Below are positions 10,201 to 18,203 of a stretch of 64,000 nucleotides of DNA, in pieces. Origin of the DNA: Pedobacter ghigonis (GTDB taxonomy: Bacteria; Bacteroidota; Bacteroidia; Sphingobacteriales; Sphingobacteriaceae); NCBI RefSeq assembly GCF_903166585.1, contig NZ_CAESCM010000004.1:124001-188000 (forward strand). Direction: 5' to 3'. The notes under the pieces were generated by a model that had not been told where the DNA came from, ran no database searches, and saw only the letters and a list, made by a program, of their open reading frames with translations. The position numbers and the translations under genes were made by a program. Numbering within the stretch: position 1 is the stretch's first letter; every line of letters begins with the position of its first letter.

Positions 10201-10370
10201 ACGCGAGTATAGCCCTGATAGGAAGAAATTTATTTATGTTCAGACCGAGTGACAACATTTACACTGATCCGGAGATTAACGTGGGTACTGGTAATGCGCA
10301 AGGTGTTAATAACTTAAACCAAACACCGCCTACTCGTATTTATGGTTTTACTGCAACAATCGGCTTTTAA
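7260..10370 (+). CDS. SusC/RagA-family TonB-linked outer-membrane protein
   Basis: A 1036-residue outer-membrane importer. In order: signal peptide ending near NAQ (22), a carboxypeptidase-like CNA-B domain (about 25-100, SITGKIVASNDGLPLPG), the SusC signature region and plug (about 110-225, with ALYGSDASNGVMIVSTKRG), and a long beta-barrel ending in the aromatic TATIGF. It is full length for the family. It opens a three-gene operon with a SusD-like lipoprotein and a DUF1735 lipoprotein. The glycan or other substrate is unknown: no glycoside hydrolase is adjacent, and the pectin island starts 12 kb away. Confidence 0.92.
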   Translation: MKKLVLCLFIFLFCSIVQVNAQSKSITGKIVASNDGLPLPGVSIRIKDTKKATTTGSDGKFTISVNPNEVLQFSYIGFVAKEITVGTQTNLSISLEPDSKSLSEVTISTALGIKRKPKEIGYATQQVTGKALTSSRPTNLATGLSGKVAGLQINQANNQIDAGDQVRVVLRGNRSFTGNNQALLVLDGIIVPLSQLNSINPNDIENVNILKGANAAALYGSDASNGVMIVSTKRGSADGGTITYTNSTLLNRLSYFPKMQTEFGGGTTQDDFGFGLYTPFENQTFGERFDGSVRPLGRILEDGSYQMVPYTYKDGEKESFFETGIDEQNDIAYSGGNENGTTYINLQRVNSKGYVPGDKSNRTAIRVNGTRKINKFLADYSFNYTQRNYDKSTNQVYNNVINTPGNVPLTEYSDVTSKYGNPNDYYNDYYQSPYFGLQQNRNNERRDDLLGNVSFTYKPLDWISLMARGGLSTKNTQGKNKNYAYTYSDFAHDSGKGTAATQYIKSSVGDYNEFESRYTGDFLATATKTFKQFKFTVIGGAQVIQKNYKYMTQSGSNLVVDNLFNINNRTGEIVGSETERNSRQMAVFGDITATYHDYLTIHISGRNDWDSRLAKRNRSFFYPAIDAAITLTDAIPALKESRVISNLKIRGGISKVYAVQIDPYKLVSTINPASNFPYGSTAGYSIDNVVYDPNLKPEQTISKEVGFDIGFLNNRITLETSAYLQNTKDQEIINGIDLSGTTGYTNAIINTGEGQNKGIEFSLNAAPVIGLANGFRWNVGVNYSYNTNKVLSLYQGQNQLGIGDNNYIVVGQSFPSLQVSTYQTDPQGRVIVDANTGLPLSSPINKDFGQTNPSSVLGINTSFTFKNFTLSGVAEYRSGNVFYNSFASTLDFAGISYTSAQAGRERFVYPNSVIQTSPGVFVPNTNTTTINGNGSFWADGIRNNTASNYVMSAAFWKIRELSLAYQVPTQWLQSRAKFIKNASIALIGRNLFMFRPSDNIYTDPEINVGTGNAQGVNNLNQTPPTRIYGFTATIGF

Positions 10371-10386
10371 TAATTAACGAAAAGAC

Positions 10387-11892
10387 ATGAAAAAGAAATT
10401 GATATACATGTTTACAGTGTCGGCAGTATTATTGCTTGGCGCATGTAAAAAAGGATTTTTAGATATTAACGATAATCCGAATAATGCTACCGTAGTTAAG
10501 CCTGCGTTGGTTTTAACAGGTGCTTTAAACAATACAGCTGCCTATACTACCGGTGGTTCTATTTTTTACAGCTTTGCCGCTTTATGGATGAACTACTGGA
10601 TGACACCAGGTGGTGTTTCTGGCTGGTACGAAGAACGTTCTTATAACTTTACCACCAACTGGAGTGGCTCTACAACACTTTGGGCTAATCTTTACGACAA
10701 TGTAAACGATTACACTTACTTAGAAACACAGAGTAAAGCATCAGGACAAAACTTTTATGTTGCTATTGCCAAAACAATGAAAGCATGGGATTACCAGTAT
10801 CTGGTAGATTTCTATGGTAACGTACCTTATACACAAGCATCAAAATCGGTTGCTTTCCTTAATCCAAAATATGATAAAGCGCAGGCGATTTATGAAGATC
10901 TGGCCAAACAACTGGATACTGCAGCAAACTTATTTAAAACCGCAGCAGTTTCTCCTGCCGATGCATCAGCAGATATTTATGCTAAGGGAGACCTAAAAAA
11001 ATGGGGAAGGTTTGCCAACACTTTAAAATTAAGGATCCTATTGCGCCAATCGGAAATACCAGGCAGAGCACAATATATTAAAGATGAGATTGCAAAAATT
11101 AATGCAAATGGGTTCGGATATATTGGAAAAGGCGAAGGAATTGCCAACAACCCGGGTTATTTAAACACAGCCGGTAAACAAAACCCTTTCTGGGCAGTTT
11201 ATGGCTATGGTGTTGATGGCACAAAAACCGCTTCGCACGGTTACATGTTGGCCAGCACTTATGGATTAGACTTTCTTCAGGATAATGATGATCCCAGATT
11301 AGGTAAATTCTACACTACCGTTAACGACGGTGCAGGCAGTACTTACGTAAGTTTGGTTTGGGGACAGGATGTTAATTTCGATCAAACCCTAACAACAGTA
11401 TCGGGTATCGGTAAAGGAATACTAAAATCATATGATCAATCGCAACCGATTATGACCGATTTTGAGAGTTTATTCTTACAGGCCGAAGCTGCACAAAGAG
11501 GATACCTTACCAGCAGTGCAGAAACCAATTATAAAGCAGCCGTTACGGCTAACTTCGTTTACCTTGGCTTGACTGAGGCTGATGCAACAACTTATCTTAC
11601 CGATCAGGCTGTGGCAAAATGGACTGGTACCGACGAAGAAAAAATGGCCTTGATTATTAAGCAAAAGTGGGCGGCCATGAACGGTACCAACGACATTGAG
11701 CCCTGGACAGATTACAGACGTTTAGAGCTTCCTGCAGATATGCCAATCTCTATTGCTTCAACAGTAACTACCAAAAAAATACCGGTAAGAATGTTATATC
11801 CACAAAGAGAATACAATACCAACTCTGCCAATGTAATTGCAGAAGGTACAATTAACCAATTTACTTCCAGAATTTTTTGGGACGTTAAATAA
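10387..11892 (+). CDS. SusD/RagB-family surface lipoprotein
   Basis: A 501-residue lipoprotein of the SusD-like type 2 group. The lipobox LLGAC places the acylated cysteine near residue 20, followed by KKGFLDINDNPNN, a common start of this family. The rest is helical with TPR-like segments (NFYVAIAKTMKAWDYQYLVDFYG, ESLFLQAEAAQRGYL). It would act as the substrate-binding lid over the SusC barrel. It lies 16 bases downstream of the SusC gene and 13 bases upstream of the DUF1735 gene. Confidence 0.92.
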   Translation: MKKKLIYMFTVSAVLLLGACKKGFLDINDNPNNATVVKPALVLTGALNNTAAYTTGGSIFYSFAALWMNYWMTPGGVSGWYEERSYNFTTNWSGSTTLWANLYDNVNDYTYLETQSKASGQNFYVAIAKTMKAWDYQYLVDFYGNVPYTQASKSVAFLNPKYDKAQAIYEDLAKQLDTAANLFKTAAVSPADASADIYAKGDLKKWGRFANTLKLRILLRQSEIPGRAQYIKDEIAKINANGFGYIGKGEGIANNPGYLNTAGKQNPFWAVYGYGVDGTKTASHGYMLASTYGLDFLQDNDDPRLGKFYTTVNDGAGSTYVSLVWGQDVNFDQTLTTVSGIGKGILKSYDQSQPIMTDFESLFLQAEAAQRGYLTSSAETNYKAAVTANFVYLGLTEADATTYLTDQAVAKWTGTDEEKMALIIKQKWAAMNGTNDIEPWTDYRRLELPADMPISIASTVTTKKIPVRMLYPQREYNTNSANVIAEGTINQFTSRIFWDVK

Positions 11893-11905
11893 ATCAATTA
11901 AAACG

Positions 11906-12799
11906 ATGAAAAATAAAAACATATTTAACGGACTTATTGCAGCAATATGCGCAATAAGTTTATCTTCTTGTTTAAAAAACAAAAACGAGCAACCCGATTT
12001 TTCGGCTACAACTCCTGTGGTAGAAATTCCGGTTGGTTCGCCGGTTGGAGATGGCAGTGTAAATTCTTTAACTACCTCACTTATTCAACAGGATGTACCA
12101 AGCGATTACTTTTTTTACATTAATTATGCTGCATCAAGCACCAAAGCAACTGATATTAAGGTAACGCTGTCAATCGATCCGGCAGCGCTTACTGCTTATA
12201 ATGCTGCACATACTTCAGATCCGGCATTAACCCAGGTGCCTTCGGCGGCATTTACAATGCCAACAACGATTACTATTCCCGCCAATCAGCGTAGGGTACA
12301 GGTTCCGGTTAAATTTGTAAGCACAGCGCTCGATCCTGCAATAGCTTATGGTTTACCTGTTACCATTACAGATGCTTCGGGAGAAGTGATTAGTAAAAAA
12401 TTCGGTTCGGTAGTGGTTAAAGTAGCTGTAAGAAACAGATATGACGGAAAATATAGCTTCAAAGGTTATGTTTTTAGAGAAGGCGACCCTATTTTAACCG
12501 GAAACTTTAAAGGTTTAACCAAAGATTTACCGAGTAATGGTGCAAACGCTGTAGATTTTGGCCAGGTTTGGTCGAACGGTAGTGGTGTTGGTGGTATTGA
12601 TGGCTTAACTATAAATGTTAACCCTGTAACCAACAAGGTAACCATGAAAAGTACAGCCAATGCAACTTTGATTAACGATCCGGCATACGATAGCCGCTAT
12701 GACCCGGCGACTAAAACTTTCTATATCTCATTTAAATGGGGTACCAGTCCAAGTAGCCGATCAGCAACAGATACGTTAACGTATCAATCAGCCAGATAA
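11906..12799 (+). CDS. DUF1735-domain lipoprotein
   Basis: A 297-residue lipoprotein with lipobox SLSSC (cysteine about 22). It has a DUF1735-like beta domain (VEIPVGSPVGDGSVNS, then SIDPAALTAYN and VPVKFVSTALD segments) and a C-terminal region like those of surface glycan-binding proteins. Proteins of this type are the usual third gene after SusCD and help capture ligand at the cell surface; the ligand is unknown. I use the ATG at 11906 because the longer reading from 11837 runs back into the SusD gene. A strong bidirectional hairpin follows 28 bases after its stop. Confidence 0.85.
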   Translation: MKNKNIFNGLIAAICAISLSSCLKNKNEQPDFSATTPVVEIPVGSPVGDGSVNSLTTSLIQQDVPSDYFFYINYAASSTKATDIKVTLSIDPAALTAYNAAHTSDPALTQVPSAAFTMPTTITIPANQRRVQVPVKFVSTALDPAIAYGLPVTITDASGEVISKKFGSVVVKVAVRNRYDGKYSFKGYVFREGDPILTGNFKGLTKDLPSNGANAVDFGQVWSNGSGVGGIDGLTINVNPVTNKVTMKSTANATLINDPAYDSRYDPATKTFYISFKWGTSPSSRSATDTLTYQSAR

Positions 12800-12826
12800 A
12801 TTATGCTGATTAAATAGTGTTTTATA

Positions 12827-12861
12827 AAGAAGGCCTGTTGATTAAATCGACAGGCCTTCTT
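12827..12861. terminator. Bidirectional intrinsic terminator
   Basis: AAGAAGGCCTGT (12827-12838) is perfectly inverted as ACAGGCCTTCTT (12850-12861). The stem can extend two more pairs, and A/T runs lie on both sides. It separates the convergent SusCD-DUF1735 operon and M1 peptidase gene. Confidence 0.85.
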
Positions 12862-12899
12862 GTTACCACAAAGTTTTATTGGCTTATAACCCGTTTATG

Positions 12900-15410
12900 C
12901 TATTTTTCAGTTAAATCTGCAGCACCTTTTTTAAACAATTCGGCCTGTTTGTTCAGGTTATCTTTAGCGGCACCTGTGGCCGCAGCAGCCTGTTTTTGCT
13001 TAGCCTGTACGGTTGCAGTATAAGCACCTGCCAATTGTTTGTTTAAATAAGCCTGTAGTTTCAATCTTTCAATTGCACCACCAATGTTTTTGATTCCTTT
13101 TTCGGTAACCTCAGGGTTAGTGTTAGCTCTTAAATACTGAAAATATTGGCCAATGGTGGCAAAAATTTTGCTTCTGTCGCCGGTAGCCATAATATTCTCG
13201 TAAAAGGCCTGATGTTCATCTCTTGGATCGCTGATGTATAATGTTGCAACCGAACCGGCAATATGGTCTTTAGTCTCGGCATCTAAAGTTGCTAAAGCCG
13301 AAGTACTTTCCTGTGGTGCGAGTTTTGCCAAACCGCCAATTCCGGCAGCAATTACCTTGTATGAACGGTCTTTTAAACTTTCGTTCATTAAAGCTTTATA
13401 GGTTTGGTCGCCTGTTTCTGCCAGTTTGCTTATCGCTGCCGATCTTACTTCGGTATCTTTGTCGCTTTTGGCTAGTTGGAGCAAAATTGGCAAGGCCGTA
13501 GCTTTAATTTGGGCATCTTCTAAATTCAGGCCATCAATGCTCAGCGCACGTAAATCGGCCGATTTATCTTTTAGTGCCGCTAACAATACCTGCTGCCCGC
13601 TGTTGGCTTTGCTCTGCATAATAAATTGCAATGCTTCAATCCGGTTGGCATAGCTTGGGGCATTTTTATACTGGAAGTAATAATTCTCGGCTGTTTTATT
13701 GTCGTTGGTTTCGCCCACCACAATTTTATCCACGTCGAAATCGATCAAATCAGGTTTGCTGCTTACATCGAAACTAAAGTTCTGTTCACGGCTGTTAATC
13801 AGGATTTCTTTTCTGATTTTTTGTCCGCCGGCATAAATATCGATTTTAACCGGAAGGGTAAAAGTCTGCACGCTGGCATCTTGCGTTTGTTTAACTTTAA
13901 TGGTTGCTTTACCATTTTCGTAACCATAATCGATGCTTAAAACCGGGTGACCTCCATTGTAATACCATTGGTTAAAATAAGGGCTCCAGTCTTTACCGGT
14001 TACGTCTTCCATCGCCAGGCGTAACTGGTGTGTTTCGCCATTTTTAAAAGCATTGGTAGTTAAATAACGGTTAAGCGATTTGTAAAAAGCAGCATCGCCC
14101 ATCTGGTTTTTCAACGCATAAAGAATAATCGATCCTTTGGCATAGCTGATGTTATCGAACATATCTTCCTTATCGTTATAATAAAAGCGGGCCAACACCG
14201 GGCTTTCGCCTTTTTTAGTCGAACCAAGGTAAGATTGCAGTTTTTCGTAACGCGATTTATCTTCAGCATCCTGTCCGGCATCGTGGCCATGCCAGATTAC
14301 CTCGCCAAAAGTGGCAAAAGATTCGTTCATGGTTAAGTTAGACCATGATTCGGCTGTTACATAATCGCCAAACCACTGGTGGAAAAGCTCGTGTGCAATG
14401 GTACCTTCTTCATTTCCATCCAACAGCTCGCGGTCTGTTTTTTGTACGTGCTCACCATGTAGGGTAGCCGTGGTATTTTCCATTGCTCCCGAAACGTAAT
14501 CGCGACCCACAACCTGCGAATATTTATTCCATGGATAATCTACTCCCAGCAAATTGCTGTAAAACTGAATCATATCAGGTGTTTTACCAAAAATCTGCTT
14601 TGCATAAGGCGCGTATTTGGGCTCCAAGTAATAACTCACCTCTTTACCTTTATAGGCATCTTTAGTGATTTTAAACTCCCCTACGGCCATCATAAACAGG
14701 TAAGGTGAGTGTGGCAAATCCATTTTCCAGGTATCGGTTCTTGTACCATCGGTATTGGGTTTCTGGCTCACCAGTTTTCCGTTTGACAGGGTGGTGTATT
14801 TCGATTTTACCGTCATCGAAATTTCCTGTGTTGTTTTTTGGTCGGGTTTATCGATGGTTGGAAACCAGGCCGATGAAGATTCTGTTTCACCTTGCGTCCA
14901 GATTTGCGTTGGCTTATTTTTATCGGCACCATCCGGATTGATAAAGTACAAACCTTTGGCATCGGTTATGGCCGCGCTACCCTTCACCTTCAACTCATCG
15001 GGTTTGGCTGTGTAAGCAATGTACACAGTATATTTTTCGGTGTTGGTATATTTTTTATTTAAGTTGATATACAGCTTATTATCGTTGTAAGTGTATTTAA
15101 GTGGTGTATTCCCTTTTGGCCCAACCAGCGCAATGCTTTTAATATCCATCCCTTGCGCATCAAGCGTTAGCGAATCGGTAGCATAAAAATGAGGCTTTAA
15201 AGTTAGCCAGGCTTTGCCGTACAAATAGCGCTTTGCATAATCGAAAGAAACATCGAGTTTGGTATGTACCAGGTCGTTAACTTTGGTTGCGGTTACGCGG
15301 TAAACACTTAGGTTATTTGATTTTTCAGCAGTTTGTTCCTGTGCGAAAAGAGGATTGGCCATAAAAGCAGCAGCCAATATTACCCCACAGGCAATAAAAT
15401 TTTTATTCAT
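12900..15410 (-). CDS. M1-family metallo-aminopeptidase
   Basis: An 836-residue exported zinc aminopeptidase. Signal peptide ends at LFAQ (residue 24). The exopeptidase motif GAMEN is at 308-312 and the zinc motif HELFH at 340-344, with the third ligand E363 (HExxH-18-E). A helical C-terminal region from about 600 contains HEAT-like units (DLRALSIDGLN, EVRSAAISKLAETG). This length and layout are usual for periplasmic or surface M1 enzymes of Bacteroidota, which trim N-terminal residues from peptides. Upstream lies a 25-bp motif shared with the next minus-strand gene. Confidence 0.92.
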   Translation of the reverse strand: MNKNFIACGVILAAAFMANPLFAQEQTAEKSNNLSVYRVTATKVNDLVHTKLDVSFDYAKRYLYGKAWLTLKPHFYATDSLTLDAQGMDIKSIALVGPKGNTPLKYTYNDNKLYINLNKKYTNTEKYTVYIAYTAKPDELKVKGSAAITDAKGLYFINPDGADKNKPTQIWTQGETESSSAWFPTIDKPDQKTTQEISMTVKSKYTTLSNGKLVSQKPNTDGTRTDTWKMDLPHSPYLFMMAVGEFKITKDAYKGKEVSYYLEPKYAPYAKQIFGKTPDMIQFYSNLLGVDYPWNKYSQVVGRDYVSGAMENTTATLHGEHVQKTDRELLDGNEEGTIAHELFHQWFGDYVTAESWSNLTMNESFATFGEVIWHGHDAGQDAEDKSRYEKLQSYLGSTKKGESPVLARFYYNDKEDMFDNISYAKGSIILYALKNQMGDAAFYKSLNRYLTTNAFKNGETHQLRLAMEDVTGKDWSPYFNQWYYNGGHPVLSIDYGYENGKATIKVKQTQDASVQTFTLPVKIDIYAGGQKIRKEILINSREQNFSFDVSSKPDLIDFDVDKIVVGETNDNKTAENYYFQYKNAPSYANRIEALQFIMQSKANSGQQVLLAALKDKSADLRALSIDGLNLEDAQIKATALPILLQLAKSDKDTEVRSAAISKLAETGDQTYKALMNESLKDRSYKVIAAGIGGLAKLAPQESTSALATLDAETKDHIAGSVATLYISDPRDEHQAFYENIMATGDRSKIFATIGQYFQYLRANTNPEVTEKGIKNIGGAIERLKLQAYLNKQLAGAYTATVQAKQKQAAAATGAAKDNLNKQAELFKKGAADLTEK

Positions 15411-15442
15411 TTCTTAAGATTTAATAAGTCAGTAATCTTTGA

Positions 15443-15467
15443 GGCAAGGTATTAAGAATTGTGGTAA
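15443..15467 (-). promoter_or_regulatory. Promoter-like shared motif, copy 1
   Basis: Read on the minus strand this holds CACAATTCTTAATACCTTGC, 33 bases upstream of the M1 peptidase ATG. Its TACCTTGC part resembles the Bacteroidota -7 element. A copy with 23 of 25 identical bases lies at 16390-16414 before the TraB/GumN gene. Confidence 0.55.
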
Positions 15468-15484
15468 TTTAGTAATATTTAAAA

Positions 15485-16363
15485 CTAATTGGTTGCAACG
15501 GGTTTTAAAATGTAGCCTTTAGCAGCCAAGCCTTTGATCAGGCCTTCATCACCAACCAAATGGCCTGCACCAACGGCAATAAACAACGATTCTTTTTCCA
15601 TCAAAGCAGGCAGTAGGTCTAACCAGCGTTGGTTCCGGTTTTTGAGCATCTCGGTCATAAACTCCCTGGTTTCTTCATCCTGTGTTTTAAAGAAATCGCT
15701 TAATTTATCGATATCCTGAGCAAGGTAATAGGTGGTAAGTTCCTTTATTTTAAGCTTATTCTTATCCGATTCTCTAACAGATTTTAGTAAGGCTTTACGT
15801 TGTTTCTGTAAATCGCCATCAAATAAAAGTGCTCCCTGGTATTCGGCGGTCTCTAAACCATAAAGGGACTTTGCATTGCTTTTGGCATATTTTTGAAAGC
15901 TATCATCTATTCCATCGTTCACTTCCTTTATTTCGGGATTTTCGAGCAGCATAATCAATACACCAACCATGGCTGGCTTAAACCTGTTCATTTGTTTTAA
16001 ATTAATAGCCGGATTTTTGGTTTTCAGATAATCGTCAACTTCTTTATACTCTTCCGGTGTAAATAAACTATCGAGCGTATTGTTTTTCATCATTAAAAAC
16101 GGAGCCATTCTTCCCTGTACTGTGCTATCCATTACAATTTCGCCTACTACGCCATCAACTGATTTCAGTTTCTCCTGCAAAACCCGCATGGTATCGGCAA
16201 ACTTTCTGCTGGTAAAATGATGTGTTCCAAATAAATAAGATGGTTTCTTCAAGCCTTTTCCTGAAATTTCCCATAACAGGCTATTGGTGGCCTTTTTTGT
16301 TTGTGCATTAAGGCTAAGCCCAAAGCCCAGGAAAGCAATGAGTAATAATTTAATGTTTTTCAT
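15485..16363 (-). CDS. TraB/GumN-family protein
   Basis: A 292-residue protein of the TraB/GumN (ChaN-like, Tiki-related) family. It has a signal peptide ending near LNAQ (21) and the family N-terminal pattern LLWEISGKG, then SYLFGTHH, whose GTHH holds a conserved metal-site histidine pair. The C-terminal SLFIAVGAGHLVG matches the second conserved block with its GAGH. The family has metalloprotease members in animals, but the bacterial role is not settled. It lies 74 bases upstream of the M1 peptidase gene on the same strand and carries the same promoter-like motif. Confidence 0.85.
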   Translation of the reverse strand: MKNIKLLLIAFLGFGLSLNAQTKKATNSLLWEISGKGLKKPSYLFGTHHFTSRKFADTMRVLQEKLKSVDGVVGEIVMDSTVQGRMAPFLMMKNNTLDSLFTPEEYKEVDDYLKTKNPAINLKQMNRFKPAMVGVLIMLLENPEIKEVNDGIDDSFQKYAKSNAKSLYGLETAEYQGALLFDGDLQKQRKALLKSVRESDKNKLKIKELTTYYLAQDIDKLSDFFKTQDEETREFMTEMLKNRNQRWLDLLPALMEKESLFIAVGAGHLVGDEGLIKGLAAKGYILKPVATN

Positions 16364-16389
16364 TGAGTAGTCGTTTTAGTAAATGTTAG

Positions 16390-16414
16390 GGCAAGATATT
16401 AAGAATTGTGATAA
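16390..16414 (-). promoter_or_regulatory. Promoter-like shared motif, copy 2
   Basis: Minus-strand reading holds CACAATTCTTAATATCTTGC, 27 bases upstream of the TraB/GumN ATG, with TATCTTGC at the -7 position. It is nearly identical to 15443-15467, whereas the flanking sequence differs. Confidence 0.55.
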
Positions 16415-16480
16415 AGTTAAGCTCCAAATGTGTGCTGCTTTCCTTTATTTTTTTGTTGTTTTGTGTAAACCGATAGAGAT

Positions 16481-18022
16481 ATGATTACAGATATTCAATC
16501 CATTTTAAACAAATTGGGCATAAATGCCGATAATGCGGCATTTAGCACAGGGAGCCATTGGGGAGGAGCAGCAAATGCAAAAACATTGGAAAGTTTTTCG
16601 CCTGTAGATGGGAAACTGATTGCCTCGGCGAAAGTTGCCACCGGTTCTGATTATGAAACTGTGGTGCGCCAGGCGCAAACTGCGTTTACCGAATGGCGCA
16701 GCATCCCTGCACCAAAAAGAGGTGAAATTGTGCGACAGTTTGGCGATGCCCTACGCGAAAACAAATCGGATTTGGGTACGCTGGTTTCGTATGAAATGGG
16801 AAAAAGCTTACAGGAAGGGCTTGGCGAGGTACAGGAAATGATCGATATCTGCGATTTTGCTGTAGGTTTATCGCGCCAGCTATACGGCTTAACCATGCAT
16901 AGCGAGCGCCCCAACCACCGCATGTACGAGCAATGGCATCCGCTTGGTATTGTGGGCATTATTTCAGCATTTAACTTTCCGGTTGCGGTTTGGAGCTGGA
17001 ATGCAGCGCTGGCACTGGTTTGCGGTAATGTATGCATCTGGAAACCATCAGAAAAAACGCCTTTAACAGCTATTGCCTGCCAGCACATTATTGCACAGGT
17101 TTTCAAAGCAAATGCAATTTCAGAAGGCGTATGCAGTTTGATCTTAGGCGATAAGGAAGTTGGTGAGCTGATGACAAATGACGGCCGCATTCCTTTGGTT
17201 TCTGCTACAGGATCTACACGAATGGGTAAAGCCGTTGCCACTGCTATTGGTGCACGCCTGGGCAAGAGTTTACTCGAATTAGGTGGCAACAATGCCATTA
17301 TTATTTCAGCACATGCTGATTTAGATATGAGTTTAATTGGTGCGGTATTTGGCGCTGTTGGCACCGCCGGACAGCGATGTACCTCTACCCGCCGACTGAT
17401 TATACATGAAAGTGTTTACGATACCTTCGTCACAAAACTGGTTAATGCCTATGGGCAACTCCGCATTGGCAATCCTTTAGATCAAAACAATCATGTTGGT
17501 CCGCTGATTGATACCGATGCAGTTACTGCATACCTTGATTCGATTGAAAAATGTAAAGCAGAAGGCGGTCGTTTTGTTGTAGAAGGTGGCGTATTATCGG
17601 GCGAAGCTTACCAAAGTGGTTGTTATGTAAAACCATGCATAGCTGAAGTAAAAAACGATTTTAAAATTGTGCAGCACGAAACTTTTGCGCCAATTTTATA
17701 CTTGATCAAATACAAAACACTGGAGGAAGCCATTGCCTTGCAAAATGGTGTTCCACAAGGACTTTCATCTGCCATTATGACTTTAAACCTGAGGGAAGCG
17801 GAGCAATTCTTATCGGCCAGCGGATCGGATTGTGGTATAGCTAACGTAAATATCGGTACTTCAGGCGCCGAAATTGGCGGGGCATTTGGTGGCGAAAAAG
17901 AAACCGGTGGTGGTCGCGAAAGTGGATCGGATGCCTGGAAAGCCTATATGCGCAGACAAACCAACACGATAAATTATGCCAATACCCTGCCACTTGCACA
18001 GGGTATCAAATTTGATTTGTAG
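16481..18022 (+). CDS. ALDH7-type aldehyde dehydrogenase (aminoadipate semialdehyde/piperideine-6-carboxylate dehydrogenase-like)
   Basis: A 513-residue NAD(P)-dependent aldehyde dehydrogenase. The Rossmann/active-site landmarks are SAFNFPVAVWSWN near 162, WKPSEKTP near 187, GSTRMGK near 244, the general base in ELGGNNA (E266) and the nucleophile in AGQRCTSTRR (C300). The ELGGNN plus GQRCTSTRR combination is characteristic of the ALDH7 group, which oxidises alpha-aminoadipic semialdehyde in lysine breakdown; the exact substrate is inferred. It appears monocistronic, with divergent TraB upstream and a hairpin-rich trailer ending in a terminator downstream. Confidence 0.88.
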   Translation: MITDIQSILNKLGINADNAAFSTGSHWGGAANAKTLESFSPVDGKLIASAKVATGSDYETVVRQAQTAFTEWRSIPAPKRGEIVRQFGDALRENKSDLGTLVSYEMGKSLQEGLGEVQEMIDICDFAVGLSRQLYGLTMHSERPNHRMYEQWHPLGIVGIISAFNFPVAVWSWNAALALVCGNVCIWKPSEKTPLTAIACQHIIAQVFKANAISEGVCSLILGDKEVGELMTNDGRIPLVSATGSTRMGKAVATAIGARLGKSLLELGGNNAIIISAHADLDMSLIGAVFGAVGTAGQRCTSTRRLIIHESVYDTFVTKLVNAYGQLRIGNPLDQNNHVGPLIDTDAVTAYLDSIEKCKAEGGRFVVEGGVLSGEAYQSGCYVKPCIAEVKNDFKIVQHETFAPILYLIKYKTLEEAIALQNGVPQGLSSAIMTLNLREAEQFLSASGSDCGIANVNIGTSGAEIGGAFGGEKETGGGRESGSDAWKAYMRRQTNTINYANTLPLAQGIKFDL

Positions 18023-18029
18023 ATAATGT

Positions 18030-18115
18030 TGCATTACAAATGCAGTGCACACCGTTTGCAACGGAGACCGGTGAGACAAGCGATTTTATCGCTATTAAAA
18101 ATGCAGATCGCTGCA
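18030..18115. repeat. Run of four perfect mini-hairpins after the ALDH7 gene
   Basis: Four consecutive short inverted repeats: TGCATT-aca-AATGCA (18030-18044), CCGTT-tgc-AACGG (18052-18064), AGCGAT-ttt-ATCGCT (18079-18093) and TGCAG-atcg-CTGCA (18102-18115). Self-palindromes GTGCAC (18045-18050) and ACCGGT (18067-18072) lie between them. No open reading frame explains it. Confidence 0.65.
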
Positions 18116-18150
18116 ATTCTAATCGTAAACGAGGAACATATTCTTAAAAT

Positions 18151-18184
18151 AAAAAGGCCCTGGATAGAAATTCAGGGCCTTTTT
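18151..18184. terminator. Bidirectional intrinsic terminator
   Basis: AAAAAGGCCCTG (18151-18162) is perfectly inverted as CAGGGCCTTTTT (18173-18184). It lies between the convergent ALDH7 and GIN-domain genes. Confidence 0.88.
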
Positions 18185-18203
18185 GGTAAAATGTATGATG
18201 GAG

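Noticed and set aside
7260-12799. Assigning the SusCD-DUF1735 operon to pectin import
   Set aside because: It is 11 kb from the pectin genes with unrelated genes and terminators between, and no sequence feature reveals its ligand.
16651-17364. A 237-codon minus-strand open frame inside the ALDH7 gene
   Set aside because: It lies fully opposite a gene with complete ALDH motifs and has no recognisable domain, so it is an antisense shadow.
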